From positions 62,001 to 126,000 of the forward strand of contig DATFGQ010000037.1 in assembly GCA_035249305.1 (NCBI GenBank): a stretch of DNA of 64,000 bases, in the 5' to 3' direction. This DNA comes from DASUNP01 sp035249305. Lineage in GTDB: Bacteria; Acidobacteriota; Blastocatellia; UBA7656. Of the stretch, positions 43,693 through 51,952 are shown piece after piece. How positions within the stretch are numbered: position 1 is the first letter of the stretch; each line of letters begins with the position of its first letter. The notes beneath the pieces are model-generated. The model worked only from the letters and a program-made list of their open reading frames with translations. It did not search any database and had not been told where the DNA came from. A program made the position numbers and the translations under genes.

Positions 43693-45417
43693 TTAATCGA
43701 CTGCGAGTTTCGCTTTCAGAGTTTCGACGATCGAATCGACGGTCACGTCTTCGGACTGGCGCCCGGCGCGAGTCATCAACTCGACTTTTCCTTCCTTCAC
43801 CTTCTTGCCCACGGTTATGCGGTAAGGCATGCCTATCAGGTCGGCGTCGTTGAACTTCACGCCCGCGCGCTCGTCGCGGTCGTCGAGCAGCGCATCGACG
43901 CCCGCCTCTTCGAGCTCGGCGTAGATGCGCTCGCCTGCTTCGACAAGCTGCTGGTCTTTGATATTGACGACCGTTATGACGACGTGGTACGGCGCTATCG
44001 CGGCGGGCCAGACTATCCCCGCGTCGTCGCTGTGAAGCTCGACGGCGGCTGCCATCAGCCGCTCGACGCCTATGCCGTAGCACCCCATCATTATTGGGAC
44101 TTCGGCGCCGTCGGCCAGCAACACGCGCGCGCCCATGCTGTCGGAATACTTCGTGCCGAGCTTGAAGATGTGGCCCACCTCGACGGCTTTGAAAACGTCG
44201 AGCGTGCCTTCGCAGTTCGGGCAGCCCTCGCCCGCCTCTACCGAGCGGAGCGACGCCCACTTGTCGACTTTTATGTCCCTGTCGACAGAGACGCCGCGCA
44301 GGTGAAAATCGTCCTTGTTCGCGCCCGTAGTCATGTCGCGCCGCCCGCGCAACCACTCGTCGGCGACCACTTCGAACACGCGCGGGTGAGACTGGCGCGT
44401 GACGCCGACGGCGCCCAGCGAGCCGGCCGAAGCGCCGAGCGCCTCGCGAATCTCTTCGGGGTGCGCGGGGCGCACGTTGATGGCGCGCGTCGCGTCTACG
44501 AGCTTCGTCTCGTTGAGGTCGTGGTCGCCGCGCATCAAGACGAGCGTCACCCGGTCGTCGAGCACGTAGACGAGCGTCTTTATCTGGCGGTCGGCCGCCG
44601 CGCCGCCTTCGAACGTCGTAAGGTCGTCGATGGTTCGCACGCCCGGCGTCGGAAACTCTTCGGGCGCGTCCGGGCCAGGGCTATCTTCGACGGGCTTAAT
44701 CTTAGAAACGGCTTTTTCCACGTTGGCCGCGTAGCCGCAGCTTTCGCAGACGGCTATGCGGTCTTCGCCCGCGCTGGTGCGGACCATAAACTCTGTCGAC
44801 TGGCTCCCGCCCATCGCGCCCGAGCTCGCTTCGACGGCCGTGAACTTCAGCCCGCAACGCGTGAATATCTTCACGTAAGCGTCGTGATGGTCGTCAAACG
44901 CGCGGTCGAGCCCTGCGCGGTCGACGTCGAAAGAGTAAGCGTCCTTCATAGTGAACTCGCGCACGCGCAGCAGCCCCGACTTGGGGCGCGCCTCGTCGCG
45001 GAACTTGGTCTGGATCTGGTACCAGACCTGCGGAAGCTGGCGGTAGGAGCTGATGGAGTGGCGCGCGATTGCGGTCATTATCTCTTCGTGCGTCATCCCC
45101 AGCACCATCTCGACGTTCTTGCGGTCGCGCAGGCGGAACAGGTTGTCGCCCATCACCTCATACCGGCCGGACTCCTTCCAGACCTCGGCCGGGTGTATGG
45201 CCGGGAGCATAAACTCCTGCCCGCCGATGGCGTTCATCTCTTCGCGTATGACCTGTATGACCTTGAGCCGCGCGCGCTGGGCGAGCGGGAGAAGCGAGTA
45301 GACGCCCGCGGTGAGCTGGCGGATGTAGCCCGCGCGGACCAGCAGCCGGTGGCTCGTGACCTCGGCATCGGCCGGGTCTTCGCGCAGGGTCGGGATGAAT
45401 ATTTTTGACCAACGCAT
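43693..45417 (-). CDS. proS: Prolyl-tRNA synthetase
   Basis: This 574-residue class II aminoacyl-tRNA synthetase begins MRWSKIFIPTLREDPADAEV, the usual bacterial ProS start, after AGGAGAA. Class II motifs are visible in the N-terminal third (LLPLAQRARLKVIQVIREEM, QTKFRDEARPKSGLLRVREF), then an editing-domain insertion and a C-terminal anticodon-binding domain (VVITVVNIKDQQLVEAGERIY). It charges tRNA-Pro. It converges with ptsI. Confidence 0.96.
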   Translation of the reverse strand: MRWSKIFIPTLREDPADAEVTSHRLLVRAGYIRQLTAGVYSLLPLAQRARLKVIQVIREEMNAIGGQEFMLPAIHPAEVWKESGRYEVMGDNLFRLRDRKNVEMVLGMTHEEIMTAIARHSISSYRQLPQVWYQIQTKFRDEARPKSGLLRVREFTMKDAYSFDVDRAGLDRAFDDHHDAYVKIFTRCGLKFTAVEASSGAMGGSQSTEFMVRTSAGEDRIAVCESCGYAANVEKAVSKIKPVEDSPGPDAPEEFPTPGVRTIDDLTTFEGGAAADRQIKTLVYVLDDRVTLVLMRGDHDLNETKLVDATRAINVRPAHPEEIREALGASAGSLGAVGVTRQSHPRVFEVVADEWLRGRRDMTTGANKDDFHLRGVSVDRDIKVDKWASLRSVEAGEGCPNCEGTLDVFKAVEVGHIFKLGTKYSDSMGARVLLADGAEVPIMMGCYGIGVERLMAAAVELHSDDAGIVWPAAIAPYHVVITVVNIKDQQLVEAGERIYAELEEAGVDALLDDRDERAGVKFNDADLIGMPYRITVGKKVKEGKVELMTRAGRQSEDVTVDSIVETLKAKLAVD

Positions 45418-45777
45418 ATTGCGAGTTCTCCTATAAGAAAAATGGCGAAAAGTAGAACTACCAAAAGTAGCAACTGGATGAGTTGAGAGTCAAGAAGAGG
45501 TAGGAAGTAGGCAAGGCGGTACAGCGCATGGTTCATCGATGCCTGTTCTTGCGGAAGTGGACGTGAGGATTCATTATTTTTGTTTACTCTTTAACTTCGC
45601 TTCCCGTAGCTTGTGAATAAGCTCGCCCAACCTTGAATATTGACTCTGTTTGGGCAAGGCCTTGCAAAGGCGCATACCCTCTGATACATTCCCTTGCTGG
45701 GACGACCCGTCACCAGCACCGTATCTTGTGTAGCCGTTCGGACGGCTCAGAATCTTGATCTTTCGAGGTGACTGAAG
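45418..45777. other. Intergenic region upstream of guaB and proS
   Basis: This 360-base divergent region contains the ribosome-binding site of proS (AGGAGAA on the minus strand) and of guaB (GAGGTGA on the plus strand). It holds a 6-bp hairpin AGCCGT/ACGGCT (45732-45747) with a TCGG loop. A leftward open frame without a start, ending at 45574, reads like a protein tail (for example LGELIHKLREAKLKSKQK) and may be a gene remnant. No riboswitch or RNA gene is recognised. Confidence 0.4.
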
Positions 45778-48600
45778 ATGCTGGCTGGCGACATTCCCGA
45801 GGCCCTGACCTTTGACGACGTTTCCCTGGTCCCCGCGCGGAGCGACATTCTCCCTAACGAAGCCGATACGACTACGCGCTTCACGCGCAACATCCCGCTC
45901 AACATCCCCATATCGTCGGCCGCGATGGACACCGTGACCGAATCGCACCTGGCGATAGCGATCGCGCAGCAGGGCGGCATAGGCGTCATACATAAGAACC
46001 TGTCGGTCGAAGCCCAGCGCGACGAAGTCGATAAGGTCAAGCGCAGTGAATCGGGCATGATCGTAGACCCCGTGACGATGACGCCCGACCGCCCGATCGC
46101 GGAAGCGATGGAGATGATGGACCGCTATCACATCTCCGGCGTCCCTATCGTCGAGCATAACGGCCACCTCGTAGGCATACTGACGAACCGCGACCTGAGG
46201 TTCGAAACAAGGCTGAACCTCGCGATCAGCGAGGTGATGACGAAAGAGGACCTCATCACCGTCCCCGTAGGCACGACGCTCAACCAAGCGAAAGCCATCC
46301 TGCAACGCCACCGCGTAGAGAAGCTGCTGGTCGTAGACGAAGACTACCGATTGAAAGGGCTGATCACGGTCAAAGACATTCAGAAAGCGATCAAGTACCC
46401 GCTGGCCGCGAAAGACGACCTGGGGCGATTGAGAGTAGCCGCGGCCATAGGCGCGACGGGCGATTTCTTAGAGCGGGCTGAAGAGCTGGTGCGCGCGCGC
46501 GTAGACGCTCTGGTGATAGACACGGCGCACGGCCATACGGAGACCGTCATCGCGGCGTCAAGAAAGATAAAGAGCCGCTTCCCCGAAATCGATTTAGTCG
46601 TAGGCAACATCGCTACGGCCGAAGCAACAAGAGATTTAATCAGCGCAGGCGTCGACGCGGTTAAGGCGGGAATGGGGCCCGGTAGCATCTGCCTTCAGGG
46701 CGATTCGATGATATTGATGGCCGACAGCAGCGTGAAGCCGATAGCTGAAGTTCAGCCGGGCTATCTGGTCGTAACGCACAGCGGTCGTGTGCAGCCGGTA
46801 ACAAAGAAATATCGCCGCCAGTATCGAGGCTCGATCGTGGCGCTGAACATATTCGGCTGCCCAGGGAAGTTACGTGTGACACCTAATCATGAGTTCCTGG
46901 CGGTCTCTTTTGATGTGCCGGCACAGGTGCGCGCAAAGAGCGGCGCGAAATATTTCTTCTCGACCGCAAAGTATAACAGTGGTCTTCGATGGGTGCGTGC
47001 AGACGAACTTAAGGCTCAAGACGCGCTCGCCATACCTAAGCGGAAATACTCCGTCGAAGCGCGCATTTTCGATATGGCGAGGGTAGTGCCTCACTATCAG
47101 GCCGACGACATGGCCGTGTGGGCAAATAAACCGAGTCGCAATTTCAACAGCGAAAACTACCACGAGCTGGCCGCGCGGTTCGGTACAACGGCGCGCGTAA
47201 TCGGCTCAATCGTCACCAGGAAGCGCCGCGTCAAAGACGATCTCGGCGCGCAGGTCGATCAATATCTCGATAGCTCAGGTTATGTCCGAGTGATGCAGCC
47301 TGCGAAGCTGAATCGTTTCATCCCACTTGATGCAAGCTTGATGCGGCTGATCGGTTATTACATCGCTGAAGGTTATAACGCCGGCAAGCAGAATAACCGG
47401 CAGGCGCGATTCGCCTTCGGCCAGCACGAACGAGCCTATGTCGAGGATGTGCGCCGGCTGGTCGATTCTATTTTCGGCTATCGTGGGACAACAGTGCATG
47501 AGACGCCGCGCCAAGCGCTTGAGGCGCGAGTCAATAATCATGCCATCGCGAGATTCTTTGAGGTGCTCACTCCATGCGGCGCGCGAAACAAGCGATTGCC
47601 CGGATTCGTACTCAACCAGACGGCCGAGTGCTTGCGTCAATTATTAATCGGCGCACTACGCGGAGATGGCTGTTTGAAGAATCCGCGACGCATCGCCTAC
47701 AAAACGGCGTCGCCGCACCTCGCTCACCAGATCGCCGATCTCTTCATGCGGCTGGGCTATCTGCCTTCTATCCAGAGCTACGAGAATAAACGAGAGAATT
47801 GGTCAACTACCTATCAGGTGCGTATCAGCGGCGCGCAATGCGAAAGGTTCGCCGCCGAATTTCCCGAGCTTGGCATTGAGTATCAGGCCCCAATCAAAGT
47901 TAAACAAGATTACTTTGCCGACGAAGACTATTTCTATGTGCCAGTTCGGTCCGCTGAAATAGAAGAAGAGCAGGAGCTTGAAGTCTTCAACCTCGAAGTA
48001 GCCGAAGACCACACTTATGTTGCTAACCGGGTAGCGCTTCACAATTGCACCACGCGAGTCGTGTCGGGCGCGGGCGTGCCACAGATCACGGCGATAATCG
48101 ATTGCGCACGGGCCGCTCGCGGGTCGGGCGTGCCGGTGATTGCCGACGGCGGCATCAAGTATTCGGGCGACATCGCGAAAGCTATTGCCGCGGGCGCGGA
48201 CTCGGTGATGATCGGGTCGCTGTTTGCGGGGACCGATGAGAGCCCCGGCGAGATAATCTTATTCCAGGGCCGCTCGTTCAAGGCTTATCGCGGGATGGGC
48301 TCGCTTGCCGCGATGAGAGAAGGTAGTAAAGATCGCTACGGCCAGGCCGGCGAGACTCAAGTTTCGAAGCTCGTGCCGGAAGGGATCGAAGGGCGCGTCC
48401 CGCACAAAGGCCCGCTCGGCTCGCTCGTCCAACAGCTCGTCGGAGGCTTGCGGTCAGGTATGGGCTATTGCGGCTGCCGCACAATCGCCGATCTGCAAGA
48501 GAAGGCTCGATTCATCCGCGTGACATCGGCCGGCCTGCGCGAGAGCCACGTCCACGACGTCATCATCACGAAGGAAGCGCCTAACTACAGGATAGAGTAA
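45778..48600 (+). CDS. guaB: IMP dehydrogenase interrupted by an intein
   Basis: The open frame has 940 codons; removing the 452-residue intein leaves a 488-residue IMP dehydrogenase. The host shows EALTFDDVSLVPARSDI at the start, two CBS domains at about residues 95-205 (with LVGILTNRDLRFE), the catalytic loop GPGSI|CTTRVVSGAG and IADGGIKYSGDI. IMP dehydrogenase makes XMP in guanine nucleotide synthesis. The intein lies just before the catalytic cysteine: residue 305 is intein Cys1 and the real catalytic Cys is residue 757 before splicing. The enzyme is thus inactive until spliced. RBS GAGGTGA precedes the ATG. Confidence 0.96.
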   Translation: MLAGDIPEALTFDDVSLVPARSDILPNEADTTTRFTRNIPLNIPISSAAMDTVTESHLAIAIAQQGGIGVIHKNLSVEAQRDEVDKVKRSESGMIVDPVTMTPDRPIAEAMEMMDRYHISGVPIVEHNGHLVGILTNRDLRFETRLNLAISEVMTKEDLITVPVGTTLNQAKAILQRHRVEKLLVVDEDYRLKGLITVKDIQKAIKYPLAAKDDLGRLRVAAAIGATGDFLERAEELVRARVDALVIDTAHGHTETVIAASRKIKSRFPEIDLVVGNIATAEATRDLISAGVDAVKAGMGPGSICLQGDSMILMADSSVKPIAEVQPGYLVVTHSGRVQPVTKKYRRQYRGSIVALNIFGCPGKLRVTPNHEFLAVSFDVPAQVRAKSGAKYFFSTAKYNSGLRWVRADELKAQDALAIPKRKYSVEARIFDMARVVPHYQADDMAVWANKPSRNFNSENYHELAARFGTTARVIGSIVTRKRRVKDDLGAQVDQYLDSSGYVRVMQPAKLNRFIPLDASLMRLIGYYIAEGYNAGKQNNRQARFAFGQHERAYVEDVRRLVDSIFGYRGTTVHETPRQALEARVNNHAIARFFEVLTPCGARNKRLPGFVLNQTAECLRQLLIGALRGDGCLKNPRRIAYKTASPHLAHQIADLFMRLGYLPSIQSYENKRENWSTTYQVRISGAQCERFAAEFPELGIEYQAPIKVKQDYFADEDYFYVPVRSAEIEEEQELEVFNLEVAEDHTYVANRVALHNCTTRVVSGAGVPQITAIIDCARAARGSGVPVIADGGIKYSGDIAKAIAAGADSVMIGSLFAGTDESPGEIILFQGRSFKAYRGMGSLAAMREGSKDRYGQAGETQVSKLVPEGIEGRVPHKGPLGSLVQQLVGGLRSGMGYCGCRTIADLQEKARFIRVTSAGLRESHVHDVIITKEAPNYRIE
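46690..48045 (+). mobile_element. Intein with LAGLIDADG homing endonuclease inside guaB
   Basis: The element spans codons 305-756. It starts with CLQGDSMILMADSS (block A Cys1), has the block B-like TPNH motif (about 46880), and ends with the penultimate His and terminal Asn (RVALHN), followed by Cys as the +1 residue. Two endonuclease-type motifs are present: LIGYYIAEGYN (from codon 524) and LLIGALRGDGCLKN (Asp at codon 630). Base use is less GC-rich than in the flanking exteins. All key splicing residues are intact. Confidence 0.93.
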
Positions 48601-48611
48601 CGGCTGTTTGA

Positions 48612-48853
48612 AAAAACATGCCGTAGGCCCCGAGGGCATGGTTCAATAAGCCTCGAAGAGGCGAGATTCGATAGCCCGGCGCAACGCGCCGGGTTACGCA
48701 CGTATACAAGACGAAGCCCTGAAAGGGCGACATAACGATTGCGCCCTTTCAGGGCTCTTCATTAATTAACAATGCGTTTCCAGGGGCGTTGCCCCTGGCT
48801 ATTGAATAGCGCCTCTTCGAGGCTTATTGAATCTCGCTTCTTCGAGGCTTTTC
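48612..48853. repeat. Palindrome cluster E
   Basis: This intergenic region (48601-48973) carries copies of GCCTCGAAGAGGC (about 48650), CCCGGCGCAACGCGCCGGG, AAGCCCTGAAAGGGCG with its complement (from 48714), CCAGGGGCGTTGCCCCTGG and further GCCTCTTCGAGGC units, mostly linked by ATTGAATAG-type spacers. The last 120 bases (48854-48973) have no pattern. Confidence 0.88.
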
Positions 48854-48973
48854 ATTCGATTGTCCGATAAATCCTGCGCCTGACACAGGCTTGCTGCTCG
48901 ATTGCCCCCGGTTTTACAATACTTATAGCTGTTTTTCGGCGGCATCGAACTTGCAATAAACCTTTTTGCGGCA

Positions 48974-49873
48974 ATGGACCAGAAGCGGGCAACCATAATC
49001 TATAACCCTATGTCGGGCCGTCCGGCTCGGCGCGCGGACAATGCTCGCCTTATGGCTGAATTGCTCGCACGAAGCGGCATCTCTGCCGAAGCACGCGCTA
49101 CGGCCGGGCCGGATGACGCGACTCGGCTCGCCCGCGAAGCCGTGAATGCCGGCTCAGACATAATCATCAGCTACGGCGGCGACGGCACGCTCAACGAAGT
49201 CTTGCAGGGCATAGTCGGCAGCAGCGCCTCGCTCGCGGTATGGGCCGGCGGCACCGCAAACGTCGTGGCGCGCGACCTCTGCCTCCCCGCAGACATTGAG
49301 CAGTTGGCCGACATCATCGCGGCAGGCAAGACCTCGCGCATCACACTCGGGCTCGCGCGAAGCGACCAGGACGAGGCAAAGCAACGATACTTCTTCATGT
49401 TCGCGGGCATAGGGCTTGACGCCTCCATAGCTCGCAAGGTCAATCGGAAGCTCAAGCGCCGCACGGGCGAGTTCGCTTTCTGGGTCGAGGGCCTCAAACA
49501 CATCCTGACGTGGCGCGCAGAGACATTCGTCATCGACATCGACGGAAAGAAGTTCGAGAGCGTCTTTGCGCTCATAGGCAACGGCAAGGGCTACGGCGGC
49601 GGATTCTGTCTCGCCCCGAACGCCAGGCTCGAAGAGCCGATGTTTGAAGTCTACATAGTCCCGAAACGAGCGACCAACTTTGCTTACCTGCGCGACCTGG
49701 CCGCGGTGGCGCGAGGCAACCCTGCGATAAAAGGCGTCAACATAGTGAAAGGCCGTCACGTCAAAGCTAACTCTTCGCACGAGCCATGGGTTGAGGTTGA
49801 CGGCGAGTTGATCGGACCCCTCCCGATGACGTTCGATGTGGTGCCCGACGCGCTCTCTGTGATTGTCCCTTAA
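48974..49873 (+). CDS. Diacylglycerol kinase-family lipid kinase
   Basis: This 299-residue cytoplasmic protein has the DAGK catalytic domain: TIIYNPMSGRPARR at the start and the nucleotide-binding SYGGDGTLNEV at about residues 59-69, followed by GGTANVVARDL. The C-terminal half carries IGNGKGYGGGFCLAPNA and a closing beta domain as in YegS/DgkB-type enzymes. Such kinases phosphorylate diacylglycerol, sphingoid or other lipids. A TPR protein gene follows 36 bases later, suggesting linked functions in membrane lipid handling, though this is inference. Confidence 0.9.
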   Translation: MDQKRATIIYNPMSGRPARRADNARLMAELLARSGISAEARATAGPDDATRLAREAVNAGSDIIISYGGDGTLNEVLQGIVGSSASLAVWAGGTANVVARDLCLPADIEQLADIIAAGKTSRITLGLARSDQDEAKQRYFFMFAGIGLDASIARKVNRKLKRRTGEFAFWVEGLKHILTWRAETFVIDIDGKKFESVFALIGNGKGYGGGFCLAPNARLEEPMFEVYIVPKRATNFAYLRDLAAVARGNPAIKGVNIVKGRHVKANSSHEPWVEVDGELIGPLPMTFDVVPDALSVIVP

Positions 49874-49909
49874 GGCGGCGCGGGCGTATATGGTTTAGGA
49901 GATTTTAAG

Positions 49910-51142
49910 ATGCGTGCAGTACTGATTTCTTTCTTAGCGTTTGTGATACTGATTTCAAATTCATTCGCCGTCGCGCAGACCGCGACAGCCGCCTCCGCAA
50001 AGCCCGCCGCGGCCTTCGACGCGGCGGAGTTCGAGCGCTTGAGGGTCGAAGGCAACGATTTGCTTTACAACCTCGACTACCAGACGGCGCGCGAGCGCTA
50101 CACGCGTATGACGCGCATGGCCCCGGACCACCCGGCCGGGTATGTCAACTTAGCTAACAACCTCTGGCTCGAAACCTTGAACGCGAGCCGCAGGCTGTCG
50201 ACTTCGGTCTATTCGAGCGGGTCGTTTTACGCGCAGGACGCCGAGGAGGACGAGGTCAACAAGAAGCGCGAGCGCGAGTTCAACGAGCTCATAAAGCAGG
50301 CGCTGGCCGTGGCGAAGGCGCGGTTAGACAAGGACCCCCAAGACGTAGAGGCGCTCTATTACAGCGCCGCGGCTCAAGGGCTGCGCGCGGGCTACAGCGT
50401 CAGCGTCAAGCGCAGCTTCCGCAAAGCCATCGGCGACGCCAACGGCTCTGTCAAGACTCAGAAGCGCGTAGTCAAGCTCGACCCCAACTACACGGACGCG
50501 TACCTGAGCATAGGGCTTTACGAGTACGTTATCGACAGCCTGCCGTTTTTCTGGCGCACGCTGGCAAGACTCGCGGGGCTGAGCGGGTCGAAGAAGCGCG
50601 GCATAGAGCAGCTTGAGCGAGTAGTCGCAAACGGCAAGTACGCGGCCGACGACGCGCGCGTGCTTTTGATAGGCATCTACGGCCGGGAGGGCAAGCCCGA
50701 CCGCGCGCTGGAACTCATCAGCCACCTGGCCACCAAGTACCCGCGCAATTATTTGTTCGGAGTCGAGCGCGCGGCGATGCTCTATAAGATGAATCGCGCA
50801 GACGAGGCGAACCGCGCGTTTGCCGACATGCTAAAAGACGAGCGGATCAGTCAGGCGGCTACGGACCTTATTAATTACCAGTGGGCCGAAAACCTGACGG
50901 CAAGGGGCGAGTACGCCGCGGCCATAGAGCGATACGCGGTTGTCAAGAAATGGCCGAAGTCGGAGCCGGGACTCGTGTCGCTTGCGCACCTGCACGCGGG
51001 CCAGGCGCTCGACATGCTCGGCAAGCGCGAAGAGGCCGTGGCCGAATACCATATCGTGCTGAAGCGCGAAAAGATCTTTGACTCGCACAAGCTCGCGGCT
51101 CAGTACGTTAAGAAGCCATACAGCCCCGCTGCGAAAGGATAG
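49910..51142 (+). CDS. Exported TPR-repeat protein
   Basis: This 410-residue protein has a signal peptide (ISFLAFVILISNSFAVAQ) after AGGAGA. The mature part has TPR-like helical pairs, e.g. GNDLLYNLDYQTARERYTRM, AYLSIGLYEYVIDSLPFFWR and QALDMLGKREEAVAEYHIVL. No enzymatic motif is visible. It probably acts as a periplasmic scaffold. Its neighbours are a lipid kinase and a membrane protein. Confidence 0.85.
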   Translation: MRAVLISFLAFVILISNSFAVAQTATAASAKPAAAFDAAEFERLRVEGNDLLYNLDYQTARERYTRMTRMAPDHPAGYVNLANNLWLETLNASRRLSTSVYSSGSFYAQDAEEDEVNKKREREFNELIKQALAVAKARLDKDPQDVEALYYSAAAQGLRAGYSVSVKRSFRKAIGDANGSVKTQKRVVKLDPNYTDAYLSIGLYEYVIDSLPFFWRTLARLAGLSGSKKRGIEQLERVVANGKYAADDARVLLIGIYGREGKPDRALELISHLATKYPRNYLFGVERAAMLYKMNRADEANRAFADMLKDERISQAATDLINYQWAENLTARGEYAAAIERYAVVKKWPKSEPGLVSLAHLHAGQALDMLGKREEAVAEYHIVLKREKIFDSHKLAAQYVKKPYSPAAKG

Positions 51143-51156
51143 TGATTGAAAGAACC

Positions 51157-51252
51157 CTGTAGGGGCAGCCCTTGTGGCTGCCCGGATCGCCGAAGGCGAT
51201 GACCGTCATGACCTAACGGCCATCCGGGCGGGGACAAGCCCCGCCCCTACAG
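51157..51252. repeat. GC-rich nested hairpin element (distinct family)
   Basis: Outer arms CTGTAGGGGC (51157-51166) and GCCCCTACAG (51243-51252) enclose three smaller hairpins: GGGCAGCC...GGCTGCCC, ATCGCCGAAGGCGAT and GGGCGGGGACAAGCCCCGCCC. It lies between the TPR gene and the following membrane-protein gene. It lacks the ATTCAATAG linkers of the other clusters. Confidence 0.8.
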
Positions 51253-51340
51253 AGTTATGTAATTGCAACTCGCTAAAGTAACTGTGTCGGCGGTAAAAGA
51301 ATCAACGGAAGGTCGATCACTGACCAACCGTGAGCGCGAC

Positions 51341-51904
51341 ATGACGCCGCGCTTCCGGCTGCTCGGCATAGCTCCGCTCATGTTCTTTACCGCTCACCTG
51401 CTCTTTTATTTGACGGACGAGTTTTACGCCTCCAACCGCGGCGTCGAGAACATGCTCTGGATGTGCAACGTCGGAAATCTGGTGCTCGGAGTGGGGCTGC
51501 TCGTCGGGCTGCCGCGCGTGGTAAGGCTTGCCGTGATCTGGCTGATCCCAGGATTGCCGCTCTGGGTCTTTGACGCGGTGCTGCGCGGCGGGTTGCTCTT
51601 CACATCTTTCCTCACGCACATAGGCGGCCTCTGTGTGGGGCTGATCGCGATGCGCCGCGTGCGCGCGGAGAAGTGGACCTGGGCGTATGGGTTCGCCTGG
51701 TACCTGCTGGTCCAGCAACTGAGCAGGCTCTTCACATCCGAGTTCTGGAACGTGAACGTCGCTCACAAGATGTATTCAGGGTACGAACAGGTGGTCAGTC
51801 AGTACTGGCAGTTCTGGGTTTTGACGAGCCTGATGGTTGCGGCAGGGTTGTTCATCCTCGGATTCATTTTGATAAAACTCTTCCCCCCGCGCGCCGCCGG
51901 TTGA
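51341..51904 (+). CDS. Integral membrane protein, unknown
   Basis: This protein of about 188 residues has around six hydrophobic helices (LGIAPLMFFTAHLLFYL, NLVLGVGLLVGLP, IWLIPGLPLWVFDAVL and others), and no catalytic motif I can name. The start is uncertain: ATG at 51341 (MTPRFRLLG) is chosen because the preceding frame is polar and lies close to a repeat. It sits between TPR and AlkP-like genes. It may be a small transporter or membrane scaffold. Confidence 0.6.
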   Translation: MTPRFRLLGIAPLMFFTAHLLFYLTDEFYASNRGVENMLWMCNVGNLVLGVGLLVGLPRVVRLAVIWLIPGLPLWVFDAVLRGGLLFTSFLTHIGGLCVGLIAMRRVRAEKWTWAYGFAWYLLVQQLSRLFTSEFWNVNVAHKMYSGYEQVVSQYWQFWVLTSLMVAAGLFILGFILIKLFPPRAAG

Positions 51905-51952
51905 CGGGCGACCGCAACACTCACGCTCTTTAAGTTTGAAAGGTGAACCAGT

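Noticed and set aside
43549..45408. Long plus-strand open frame opposite proS
   Set aside because: It mirrors proS codon bias; the minus-strand protein matches prolyl-tRNA synthetase throughout.
45234..45536. Leftward frame with hydrophobic start upstream of proS
   Set aside because: It overlaps the start of proS in another frame and turns into low-complexity Arg-rich sequence; probably spurious.
45732..45747. tRNA gene or attenuator
   Set aside because: Only a single 6-bp hairpin is present; no cloverleaf or T-loop signature.
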